From assembly GCA_030430535.1 (NCBI GenBank), contig JAUIKY010000014.1, forward strand, positions 1 to 64,000: DNA of 64,000 nt, in the 5' to 3' direction. Under the pieces are notes generated by a model that was not told the DNA's origin, searched no databases, and was given only the letters and a program-made list of their open reading frames with translations. Both the position numbers and the translations under genes were made by a program. The DNA comes from Bacteroidia bacterium (GTDB lineage: Bacteria > Bacteroidota > Bacteroidia > Flavobacteriales > Flavobacteriaceae). Of the stretch, positions 17,022 through 24,743 are shown piece after piece (the stretch's first letter is position 1; every line of letters starts with the position of its first letter).

Positions 17022-17849
17022 TTAATCCCGCACGCTTACTTGGCTCTCTACTATATCATTTATGGGCACTATTATCTTTCCTTCTTTTGTTTTTAAGGTT
17101 ATTGAAACATTATTAATCGATTCCACTTCGCCTTTTATTTGTCCAAATTCAATGACTTGTCCTATTTCATAAGTTTTTCTGGCATAAAAGGTTTTTAACA
17201 GATCGGCCACAATTCTTTGGGCTCCAAAACCAAATGCCAACGCAAAGGCCAATAAAAAAGCAGCCAAAATCATGGTGACGTTGCTTGTAATAATTTCGGT
17301 ATCTACCCCTGCTTGGTTTAAAGCTGTTATGGAAACAAACAATAAAAGCAAGAAAAACACAATCTGACTTACAAATTTTGAACCCGATAGATCCATAGAT
17401 TCAAAAAATGATTTGATGGCTTTTTTAACAAAATTGGCCAACAGCAAACCAATGGTAAAAAGGATTAATGCCGAAAACAACTTGGGTAAATACCCCAGAA
17501 AATCCTGTATCTCGGCCGAAACCATAGTAAGGTTCAAAATATCGGTTACAACAATAAGTATCATGATATACATGATCCATTTTACAAACTGGGTGGTAAT
17601 TTTTATAACATCGAAATTGAGTTTTTTACCATCAAAAATTTCAATATCGTTTATTTTATCGTCCAGTTTATCGGCCTTGGCAAATTTTAATGCTTTTCTT
17701 ACTATACCAACCAAAAGTTTGGTTAACAACCAACCAATTATTATAATAGCTATAGCTCCCAAAATATTAGGAATAACTTTTGCTACCTCGGCCGTCATAG
17801 CCGACAGCGAAGCCATTACACTTTCGTTCCAAGCAGTAATTTTGTCCAT
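17022..17849 (-). CDS. MscS-family small membrane channel with multiple N-terminal helices
   Basis: 275 aa with about four membrane segments (about 22-50, 87-107, 120-145, 163-210), then a short MscS-like beta domain (ALAFGFGAQRIVADLLKTFYARKTYEIGQVIEFGQIKGEVESINN, split across about 205-250) and a C-terminus (KEGKIIVPINDIVESQVSV) without the large MscS alpha/beta domain. This is the TM-helix-repeat type of MscS relative. It is the third gene of an operon with an ECF-like sigma factor and a 57-aa protein, 20 bases after the latter. Confidence 0.83.
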   Translation of the reverse strand: MDKITAWNESVMASLSAMTAEVAKVIPNILGAIAIIIIGWLLTKLLVGIVRKALKFAKADKLDDKINDIEIFDGKKLNFDVIKITTQFVKWIMYIMILIVVTDILNLTMVSAEIQDFLGYLPKLFSALILFTIGLLLANFVKKAIKSFFESMDLSGSKFVSQIVFFLLLLFVSITALNQAGVDTEIITSNVTMILAAFLLAFALAFGFGAQRIVADLLKTFYARKTYEIGQVIEFGQIKGEVESINNVSITLKTKEGKIIVPINDIVESQVSVRD

Positions 17850-17869
17850 AGTCCGTTATTTTATTAAGG

Positions 17870-18043
17870 TTACTCTTTCCTTTTTTTTATGGTTTGTTCT
17901 ATAATTTTTGCTGGGTCTACAGAGAATAGTTTAGCTAGATCCATAAGCAATTTTGCCATGGCAATATCGCTCATAACCTTTGCTTTGAGTTCTTCTGGAA
18001 CTTCCTTAAGCGGCTGGTTTATGTGTTTAAACGGGTTTTCCAT
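17870..18043 (-). CDS. 57-aa protein translationally coupled to the sigma factor gene
   Basis: Read directly from the minus strand: ATG 18043-18041 and TAA 17872-17870. It begins MENPFKHINQPLKEVPEEL and ends EQTIKKRKE. The middle is an amphipathic helix (KVMSDIAMAKLLMDLAKLF). No signal or membrane segment. Its ATG shares one base with the TAA of the sigma gene (TAATG), so it is almost certainly translated by coupling to it. Family not recognised. Size and position allow a regulator of the sigma factor, but nothing proves it. Confidence 0.8.
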   Translation of the reverse strand: MENPFKHINQPLKEVPEELKAKVMSDIAMAKLLMDLAKLFSVDPAKIIEQTIKKRKE

Positions 18044-18618
18044 TAGTTAAACTTCTCATTATATACTTTCAACAACTTATCTTTTGCACGTTTAACACGC
18101 ATTTTCACTGCACTTTCTCCAATATCCAAAACACTCTCTAGTTCTTTTACGGAAAGGCTATCTTGGTATTTTAGCAACAATATCATTTTTTCGTCTGGAG
18201 AAATAAGCTCTAAGGCTTCCTTCAATCTATCCACCCGCATATTTATAAAACCATCATCGCCATCGTCGTCTTCCGATAGGTTTTCAATGTCTTTATAATC
18301 GACCGACTGTTTTTCAAACTTTTTGGCCGTATTTCTAGTTACATAATTAACACAATGGTTATACGTAAAAGCATATAGCCAAGTTGAAAATTTTGATTTC
18401 TCTTTGAAACTCCCCAATTTAACAAAGAGCTTCAAAAATACATCTTGAGCTAAATCTTTGGCTTCGTCTTCATCCTTTGAAAACCCGTAACATTTGTTAA
18501 ACACCAACCCAGCATATCTATCGTACAAAATTTCAAAAAGCAACGTGTTATTGGTTTTAACAATTGCCTTTACCAAATCTTCATCTGATAACTTATTAAT
18601 GTCGTTGAGGGTTTTCAA
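18043..18618 (-). CDS. sigma-70 family RNA polymerase sigma factor (ECF type)
   Basis: 191 aa. Region 2 is at about 24-95 (LYDRYAGLVFNKCYGF, DEAKDLAQDVFLKLFVKL, FSTWLYAFTYNHCVNYV). An acidic linker (ENLSEDDDGDDG) separates it from region 4 at about 135-185 (LSVKELESVLDIGESAVKMR), the helix-turn-helix that reads the -35 element. It directs RNA polymerase to a special promoter set, unknown here. No classical membrane anti-sigma gene follows; instead the 57-aa gene overlaps its stop and an MscS gene comes next. The 251 bases upstream (18619-18869) show no clear promoter. Confidence 0.9.
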   Translation of the reverse strand: MKTLNDINKLSDEDLVKAIVKTNNTLLFEILYDRYAGLVFNKCYGFSKDEDEAKDLAQDVFLKLFVKLGSFKEKSKFSTWLYAFTYNHCVNYVTRNTAKKFEKQSVDYKDIENLSEDDDGDDGFINMRVDRLKEALELISPDEKMILLLKYQDSLSVKELESVLDIGESAVKMRVKRAKDKLLKVYNEKFN

Positions 18619-18869
18619 TTTAGCTAATCGCCATTAGTTGTTTATTAACATTAAGACGCATTTATTTTTAAAAGGTCACAAAAAAAGTAACATAAAAATT
18701 CAATTTTATTTTATGTTTGAGTCCTAAAGGTTGCAAGCATTTGTAAATACTCTTAATCCATTTACTACTTCACACTTATTACAATAATACGCAAAAAACC
18801 AAACGCATAAACCATACTGTAAAATCGTCTAATTATTTTTATAAAACTAGTAGTTAAGGAATTTAATAT

Positions 18870-19862
18870 TTAACTCAGCAATGAATAACGTATCAGGAAT
18901 TTTCCGTTTTTAAGCCACCTGACCCAGCCTTTCCCAACAGCGTCAAAATTATCATTGACCAGCGCAACAAACATCCATTCACCCGAAATACGCAACGGCT
19001 TCATAAAACTGTGTGTGATATTTATTTTGCTTGCATGATCCATTGGCTTTAAATGTACGGAAAACGCGTTTGAATCCAAAAACTCAACGCTATGCACGGT
19101 CAAAAAAAACTCAGGCCAATATAAAATTCGTCCTTGATGCTTGTCAACATAAACCGTTTTATTGCTTAAAGTATTCACGACAACCTCAACAAGTTCTTGG
19201 GTTACAGATTGCACTTTAAAATATAGCAAACCGTAATCGAGTTTTAAATGGTCTGGCATTAGCCAAGGCGGTGCAGTAATTATTTTGTAGCCTCCGTATT
19301 CGGACTTTTTGAATGTGATGCTGTCTGTAGGACTATGTTCCATCAATGATTTTTCCAAATTGGGGCTTCCATAAAAATAAAGCACGTTATTTTCTGAAAA
19401 ATTTGGAGTAAACATACCTAAACCCAAGTCGCTTTCATTGGATTGAAAATCGGTTCTGTACAATTTCGCCATGGGTTCGGCCTCCGAAGAAATAGGTTTT
19501 GTCTGCTCTTCGTTTTTTGGAGTTTTGGGTTGCTCGATTTTTTGTTTTTCCAATGCCTTTGCCTTTTGTTTTTCTAAATACTTAACGTGAAAATAGGCCC
19601 AGAATCCAACGATTGAAATAGCCAATGCTATATTAATCTTAAAAACGACCTCACGTTCAAATTTATAGGCGACTAAAAGCGCAACCAAAAGCCCGACAAA
19701 AATCCCCACAACACCATAGCCCAAAACGATAGCACCACCGGCCAAACCTTGATTTTTTCCTGCACCAACTAACCCCGCATAACTCAAACCTACAAAAAAG
19801 CTAAAAACGAGCATTAAAAAGTAAAACAGAAAGCTGTACCCCTTTAACATTTTATGCGCCAT
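18870..19862 (-). CDS. membrane protein of unknown function, partner of the VWA protein
   Basis: 330 aa. Three N-terminal hydrophobic segments (about 10-33, 40-66, 75-92), then a Lys/Glu/Gln-rich linker (about 93-130) and a soluble domain of about 200 residues with many aromatic residues and beta-like stretches (DYGLLYFKVQSV, GRILYWPEFFLTVHSVEFL). I do not recognise the family. It starts 2 bases after the stop of the VWA gene, so the two are co-translated and probably work together at the envelope. Confidence 0.75.
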   Translation of the reverse strand: MAHKMLKGYSFLFYFLMLVFSFFVGLSYAGLVGAGKNQGLAGGAIVLGYGVVGIFVGLLVALLVAYKFEREVVFKINIALAISIVGFWAYFHVKYLEKQKAKALEKQKIEQPKTPKNEEQTKPISSEAEPMAKLYRTDFQSNESDLGLGMFTPNFSENNVLYFYGSPNLEKSLMEHSPTDSITFKKSEYGGYKIITAPPWLMPDHLKLDYGLLYFKVQSVTQELVEVVVNTLSNKTVYVDKHQGRILYWPEFFLTVHSVEFLDSNAFSVHLKPMDHASKINITHSFMKPLRISGEWMFVALVNDNFDAVGKGWVRWLKNGKFLIRYSLLS

Positions 19863-19864
19863 GA

Positions 19865-21259
19865 TTAAAAGTTTATGTTTTTAGTAAAGGTTTCCCCTTG
19901 CTTAATCTCCATGGTAAAGGTTTCACTTTTCCCTCGGAACCCCTCAGTCAAGACCTTCAGGGTCACCTCGTACACCCCGGGATTTAAAATAAATTCTTTA
20001 GGGTTGTTATTTGGCGATGTATAGGTGCGGCCACCCGTCACCCCTTTGTTAGCACTTTTTTCCTTGATATTTACCGTAGCATCAACCAAAGCACCTCCAC
20101 CCGAAGCACCAATTAAGGCAATACCACTTTTGAATTCGTGCTTGGCTTCAACCGTTTTTCCCGATTGCACTTCAACATCTTCTATTTTAAAAGTTGTATT
20201 AAGTCCTTTAATTCTAAGTGCCACCAACTCGATATCATAAACACCAGCATTCACTTCTATCATTTTTGGGCGACCATATGTACGGCTTCCGCCCACAACC
20301 TCGCCACTTTTCGTTATAATTTTACTAGTAGAATCCCAGCCTTCACCATTATTCAGGGTGATAATATTTATTTTTCCGCCATCAAAACTTACGGTTTCAT
20401 GCCCCATTTTACCTTCAACACTTTCAACGGTAAGCGAAGTACCTTTTATCCTGGTGTTTTCCAGAGGCTGGATTTGAAGGTCGTATTTACCGGGAGGCAA
20501 ATACAGAAACGAAGTGTCTCTGTACGTTCTGCCCGCATCAACTTCTTCTTTTGTGCCTTTTTTATAGGCTCTTACCCAAGCATCAACAGGTTGTTCGTTT
20601 TTGGTGGCATAAATTGAAAAATTCCCTTTTGGGTCATCAACCGTTTGAGAAGTGGCTTCGGTTAACACTTCTTGCAAACCGCTGGCATTGGCCGCATCAT
20701 GGTAACTCCCATCACCAGCATTTGCAGCACATTTTAGCTGCTCCTTTTCACCTTCTTTTAAACCAAACCCAACAATGTGCAATTTAAATTCAATGCCGTC
20801 TAATTTGGCTTTTGATACAACATCGCAAATATCGCCATCACAGGACTCAATACCATCGGTTATTAAAATGATAGTAGCCTTGGTTTTATTTTCTTTAAGT
20901 GAATTTATTGCGATTGTCGCCGACCGCGCCAAAGGTGTTTTTCCTAAAGAGTTTATTTCTTTAACCTCGTTTATTACATTGTCTTTTGATTTGTTTTTTA
21001 AATTAACGAGGTACTCAATATCATTACAATCCCCTTTTTTTCTATGCCCATAAACCAATAAACCTATGTTTTGATTTTCGGGAAGATTGCCAACAGTTTC
21101 CGCCAAAACATCGGCGGCAATTTCCTTTTTGGTTTTATCTTCCAACTTGCCCCACATAGAACCACTGGCATCATAAATAAACAAAATGGGAGAAACCTCC
21201 TGCGCATGAGGCTTCAAGAATAAACAAAAAACAACGAATAATAATGCTAACTTTTTCAC
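19865..21259 (-). CDS. secreted VWA-domain protein with three tandem RTY beta modules
   Basis: 464 aa with a GTG start at 21259 and a signal peptide (KKLALLFVVFCLFLKPHAQ). The VWA domain (about 25-200) has an intact metal site: DASGS (about 30-34), TPLARS, and ITDGIESCDGDIC. Two Cys in the last motif and one near ECAAN-like LKCAANAG suggest a disulfide, as in secreted VWA proteins. After it come three modules of about 80 residues, each with an RTY signature followed by a G(K/V)Y turn: AGRTYRDT...PPGKYD, GSRTYGRP...NAGVYD, GGRTYTSP...NPGVYE. Probably a periplasmic or surface binding protein. Co-transcribed with the membrane gene downstream. Confidence 0.85.
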   Translation of the reverse strand: MKKLALLFVVFCLFLKPHAQEVSPILFIYDASGSMWGKLEDKTKKEIAADVLAETVGNLPENQNIGLLVYGHRKKGDCNDIEYLVNLKNKSKDNVINEVKEINSLGKTPLARSATIAINSLKENKTKATIILITDGIESCDGDICDVVSKAKLDGIEFKLHIVGFGLKEGEKEQLKCAANAGDGSYHDAANASGLQEVLTEATSQTVDDPKGNFSIYATKNEQPVDAWVRAYKKGTKEEVDAGRTYRDTSFLYLPPGKYDLQIQPLENTRIKGTSLTVESVEGKMGHETVSFDGGKINIITLNNGEGWDSTSKIITKSGEVVGGSRTYGRPKMIEVNAGVYDIELVALRIKGLNTTFKIEDVEVQSGKTVEAKHEFKSGIALIGASGGGALVDATVNIKEKSANKGVTGGRTYTSPNNNPKEFILNPGVYEVTLKVLTEGFRGKSETFTMEIKQGETFTKNINF

Positions 21260-21458
21260 AGGTTTTAATTTTAATAGTTCAAAAAAGACATAAGATAGTC
21301 ACTATACATATAGCATATTATTGCGCACTAGGGGAGAAAAAATAACTTAGTATTTAAGTGAAGTAGATTTTAGTTATGTAAGATAGCGAATTAACGCATT
21401 TAAAACAAGGCCTTGAATTTGAATAACAGACACATAGCCATTAGAAAGTTATGCCAAT

Positions 21459-21490
21459 AAAAAAAAGCGGACTTGTTTAAGTCCGCTTTT
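21459..21490 (-). terminator. intrinsic terminator of lpdA
   Basis: 12-bp perfect stem AAAAGCGGACTT (21463-21474) with 21479-21490 and a GTTT loop. The A-run to its left gives T residues on the minus strand. It lies 33 bases beyond the lpdA stop codon. Confidence 0.9.
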
Positions 21491-21523
21491 GTATAGTAAT
21501 CCCAAATTATTGGGAATAGCAAT

Positions 21524-22924
21524 TTATATGTGGAGTGCTCTATCTTCAGTTGCTGCAAGCGCCGCTTCTTTAATAGCTTCCGTAAACGTTGGGTGGGCAT
21601 GGCTCATACGCGAAATATCTTCGGCCGATGCTCTGAATTCCATGGCTACAACAGCTTCGGCAATCATATCGGCAGCACGGGCACCAACCATGTGTACGCC
21701 CAAAATTTCGTCTGTATTTTTATCGGCCAATACTTTTACAAATCCGTCAATATCCATACTTGCTCTGGCACGCCCTAAAGCACGCATTGGGAATTGCCCC
21801 GATTTGTATTCCACACCGGCCTCTTTTAACTGCTCTTCGGTTTTACCTACAGCAGCTACCTCTGGCCAAGTGTAAACCACACCCGGAATTAAATTATAAT
21901 CGATATGCGGTTTTTGTCCTGCTAAAGTTTCTGCCACAAACACACCTTCTTCCTCTGCTTTGTGTGCTAACATCGCGCCTTTTACCACATCGCCAATCGC
22001 ATAAATATTAGATGCCGATGTTTGTAAATGATCGTTTACTTCAATTTGCCCTCTGTCGTTTACTTTCACGCCAGCGGCTTCGGCATTCAACCCATCGGTG
22101 TACGGACGACGCCCTACAGACACCAAACAGTAATCGCCTTTAAATTCTACTTCTTCACCTTTTTTGTTATCGGCTTTTACTATAACCTCATCGCCTTTTC
22201 TTTCAACCGATTTTACTTTATGGGAAACATTAATGCCGAATTTTTGTTTCTTCAACACTTTGTTCAATTCTTTTGAAAGTCCGCCATCCATAGTCGGGAT
22301 AATACGGTCCATAAACTCAACCACAGAAACCTCGGCTCCCAAACGTTTGTAAACTTGACCAAGCTCCAAACCGATTACACCACCACCAATAATGATTAAA
22401 TGTTTTGGTATTTCCTTTAGTTTTAAAGCTTCGGTTGAAGTAATGATGCGTTCTTTGTCAATGTCGATAAATGGCAAAGTTGACGGCTTACTTCCAGTAG
22501 CAATAATGGTGTTTTTTGCTTCAATTTCGGTAGTTTCCTCACCAGCAATAGTAATATGTGTAGCGTCCTTAAAACTTCCTAAACCTTGGTAAACGTCAAT
22601 ATTGTTTTTCTTCATTAAAAAATCAATACCGCCAGTAGTTTGATCGACCACCGCTTGCTTACGGGCAATCATTTTTTCCAAATTCACCTTAACATCGCCG
22701 GGGATTTCAATACCATGCTCTTCAAAGTGTTTTATGGCATCTTCGTAATGGTGCGAAGAATCCAACAGTGCTTTACTAGGGATGCATCCCACGTTTAAAC
22801 AAGTACCTCCTAAAGTAGAGTATTTTTCTATTATGGCAGTTTTCATGCCCAATTGTGCGCAACGGATAGCTGCTACATATCCGCCAGGACCGGAGCCTAT
22901 TACGGCTACATCATATGAGTTCAT
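21524..22924 (-). CDS. lpdA: dihydrolipoyl dehydrogenase (E3)
   Basis: 466 aa, normal length. FAD-binding GSGPGG at residues 10-15; redox pair Cys42 and Cys47 in GGTCLNVGCIPSKALL; NAD-binding GGGVIGLELG at about 179-188; second FAD motif IYAIGDVV at about 309; active-site SHAHPTFTEAIKEA near the C-terminus (His and Glu). It reoxidises the lipoamide of the 2-oxoacid dehydrogenase complexes and the glycine cleavage system, using NAD. It has its own promoter (22962-22991) and terminator, so it is a single-gene unit apart from the E1/E2 genes. Confidence 0.97.
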   Translation of the reverse strand: MNSYDVAVIGSGPGGYVAAIRCAQLGMKTAIIEKYSTLGGTCLNVGCIPSKALLDSSHHYEDAIKHFEEHGIEIPGDVKVNLEKMIARKQAVVDQTTGGIDFLMKKNNIDVYQGLGSFKDATHITIAGEETTEIEAKNTIIATGSKPSTLPFIDIDKERIITSTEALKLKEIPKHLIIIGGGVIGLELGQVYKRLGAEVSVVEFMDRIIPTMDGGLSKELNKVLKKQKFGINVSHKVKSVERKGDEVIVKADNKKGEEVEFKGDYCLVSVGRRPYTDGLNAEAAGVKVNDRGQIEVNDHLQTSASNIYAIGDVVKGAMLAHKAEEEGVFVAETLAGQKPHIDYNLIPGVVYTWPEVAAVGKTEEQLKEAGVEYKSGQFPMRALGRARASMDIDGFVKVLADKNTDEILGVHMVGARAADMIAEAVVAMEFRASAEDISRMSHAHPTFTEAIKEAALAATEDRALHI

Positions 22925-22961
22925 ATTTTTATTTTGAAATTCTTTATTTTTTAACCAAAAT

Positions 22962-22991
22962 CAAAAATACGAATGTTTTATGGTAGCACAA
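22962..22991 (-). promoter_or_regulatory. lpdA: lpdA promoter, TTG-N19-TATTTTTG
   Basis: On the minus strand TTG (22991-22989), exactly 19 bases, then TATTTTTG (22969-22962). This is the Bacteroidota sigma-A consensus with ideal spacing. The box ends 38 bases before the ATG at 22924. The remaining sequence to 23212 is AT-rich with no gene. Confidence 0.8.
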
Positions 22992-23212
22992 TAAAAAAGG
23001 GACGTTTATGGAATGAAATATCGATTTTCGATTAATAGTTTAATAATTTTCCCTAAATCGTAAATATAAACTGAAATTTTAACATATTTTTTTCCATCAC
23101 TTAAACAAATTGCTCAATCGTTTAACTTATCATGTTATTTTCAGTTTTCAATTTGAAATTAGGTCTATTTTTTTCAGCCCAAACTATTTTTTTGTATCTT
23201 AATGATTCACAT

Positions 23213-23374
23213 TGAACTCATCTTAATTTTTTTGATTGAAGCGAAAATGAGATTTTTTGAGTTTAATTGAAGCTTTTTTTGAGTTGCATAGCTGGGCTAC
23301 GGAAATAAAAAAAGGCGAAAAGTAGCCTCAAAAAGGCCATTTTTTAGCCAAGTAAAAAAGTTAAGATGAGTTCA
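23213..23374. repeat. 162-bp element with perfect 14-bp terminal inverted repeats
   Basis: Ends are TGAACTCATCTTAA (23213-23226) and its exact reverse complement (23361-23374), each continued inward by a T-run or A-run of six or more after one mismatch. A nested inverted repeat GGCTAC (23295-23300) / GTAGCC (23322-23327) and T6-GAG/CTC-A5 stretches lie inside. No open reading frame of note. It ends 21 bases before the dodecin start codon. It may be a MITE-like element or an RNA structure in the dodecin leader. I see no clear target duplication. Confidence 0.7.
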
Positions 23375-23395
23375 TTAAATTAAAACCAAAATATT

Positions 23396-23605
23396 ATGGA
23401 TGAGCATATTTATAAAAAGATTGAAATTGTAGGCACTTCGGCCAAATCGAGCGACGATGCCATTGAAAACGCCATTAAAAAAGCTTCAAAATCGGTACAA
23501 AACCTACGGTGGTTTGAGGTTATCGATACACGCGGCAATATCAAAGAAGGCAAGGTGGATATGTGGCAGGTTACGGTAAAATTGGGCTTTACCATGAAAA
23601 ATTAA
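23396..23605 (+). CDS. dodecin family flavin-binding protein
   Basis: 69 aa, the typical dodecin size. IYKKIEIVGTSAKSSDDAIE is the first strand and helix, AIKKASKSVQNLRWFEV carries the conserved Trp that stacks on the flavin, and EGKVDMWQVTVKLGF is the last strand. Dodecins form hollow twelve-subunit spheres that store riboflavin, FMN or related flavins in the cytoplasm. The start codon is only 21 bases from the inverted-repeat element, so that element must supply or interrupt its leader and promoter. Confidence 0.93.
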   Translation: MDEHIYKKIEIVGTSAKSSDDAIENAIKKASKSVQNLRWFEVIDTRGNIKEGKVDMWQVTVKLGFTMKN

Positions 23606-23640
23606 TGAAGCACCCTATATATTTCTCAGTTGAAATTATG

Positions 23641-23648
23641 TAGTTTTG
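23641..23648 (+). promoter_or_regulatory. smpB: -7 box directly before smpB
   Basis: TAGTTTTG matches TAnnTTTG and ends only six bases before the ATG at 23655, so the transcript would start at or next to the start codon (leaderless). No TTG is seen at 17-23 bases upstream. It overlaps a TTG that would give a three-codon-longer frame, which argues for the ATG. Confidence 0.45.
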
Positions 23649-23654
23649 TGCGTC

Positions 23655-24113
23655 ATGCAAAAAAACATCAACATACAGAACAAAAAAGCTAAGTTTCAAT
23701 ATGAAATTTTAGATAAATACACCGCTGGGATTGTTCTGTCGGGTACCGAAATCAAATCGATTAGAAACAGTAAAGCCTCTATTGCCGAAAGTTTTTGCGA
23801 GTTCAACGACCGTGGCGAACTGTTTGTTGTAAACATGACCATTGAAGAATACAAATACGGCACCCATTACAACCACAGGCCTAAAGCCGAACGCAAATTG
23901 CTCCTTAACAAGAGGGAACTGAAAAAGCTTAACAAAGAAGTTCAAAACACGGGGCTGACCATTATTCCGTTGCGATTGTTTATCAACGAAAATGGTTTGG
24001 CCAAGTTGGTTATTGCCCTAGCGAAAGGTAAAAAGCTTTACGACAAGCGTGACACCATAAAAGACCGCGACAACAAGCGTAATTTGGATAGAATAAAAAA
24101 AGCCTACAATTAA
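23655..24113 (+). CDS. smpB: SsrA-binding protein
   Basis: 152 aa from the ATG at 23655 (beginning [18 protein letters not shown]). Signature stretches: [41 protein letters not shown], and the basic tail [20 protein letters not shown], which becomes helical inside the ribosome decoding centre. It brings tmRNA to stalled ribosomes for trans-translation. The next gene's longest frame overlaps its stop, but the real start of that gene lies at 24176. Confidence 0.95.
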   Translation: MQKNINIQNKKAKFQYEILDKYTAGIVLSGTEIKSIRNSKASIAESFCEFNDRGELFVVNMTIEEYKYGTHYNHRPKAERKLLLNKRELKKLNKEVQNTGLTIIPLRLFINENGLAKLVIALAKGKKLYDKRDTIKDRDNKRNLDRIKKAYN

Positions 24114-24175
24114 TGTTTATGGCTTGTTTTTTGATGAACATGGACAACACTAACTTATCAAATAAAACAAAAACC

Positions 24176-24733
24176 ATGAAATACCCTTTGGCGCTCCTAA
24201 TTGCCATTTTCTTCTGTTTACAAATCCAAGCCCAAAACGACCCAAAAAAGGAAGAGAATACTGAAGAAACCGAAGAAAAGGTTTTAGACACCACGGCCGT
24301 TTATACCCTAAACAAAACCATTAAAGCACTGTACAGTTCTATTTCAGGTGAAAAGGAAGAAAAAAGAAACTGGAAGCAATTTCATTATCTTTTTAAGCCC
24401 GAAGCTAAAATGGTGGTTTCGCATTTGAATGACGATTTTGTTTACGACACTAGATATTTAAGTCCGAAAGATTACAAAAAAACGTCTGAAAAATGGATGA
24501 TGGAACATGGCTTTATTGAAAAGGAAATCCATAGAAAAGTCGAGCATTTTGGTAATATCGTGCACGTTTTCAGTACTTATGAAGCGTTTTATTCAAATAG
24601 TGACGATGAACCCTTTATGCGCGGCGTTAACAGCATTCAATTGTTTTACGACGGCACCCGCTGGTGGATTGTAAACATTATGTGGGCACAGGAAAACGAC
24701 GAAAACCCTATTCCAAAAAAATATTTGCCTTAA
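24176..24733 (+). CDS. secreted NTF2-like protein of unknown function
   Basis: 185 aa from the ATG at 24176, chosen because it begins a clean signal peptide (MKYPLALLIAIFFCLQIQAQ). An acidic linker (KKEENTEETEEK) leads to one domain with helix-rich start (NKTIKALYSSISGEKEEKRNW) and a C-terminal sheet (RKVEHFGNIVHVFSTYEAF, NSIQLFYDGTRWWIVNIMW). This order is like NTF2/SnoaL-like folds, with a Trp-Trp pair in the last strand. A periplasmic or surface ligand-binding role is possible. It sits between smpB and the hydrolase gene (10-base gap to the latter). Confidence 0.75.
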   Translation: MKYPLALLIAIFFCLQIQAQNDPKKEENTEETEEKVLDTTAVYTLNKTIKALYSSISGEKEEKRNWKQFHYLFKPEAKMVVSHLNDDFVYDTRYLSPKDYKKTSEKWMMEHGFIEKEIHRKVEHFGNIVHVFSTYEAFYSNSDDEPFMRGVNSIQLFYDGTRWWIVNIMWAQENDENPIPKKYLP

Positions 24734-24743
24734 TTTTTTATCA

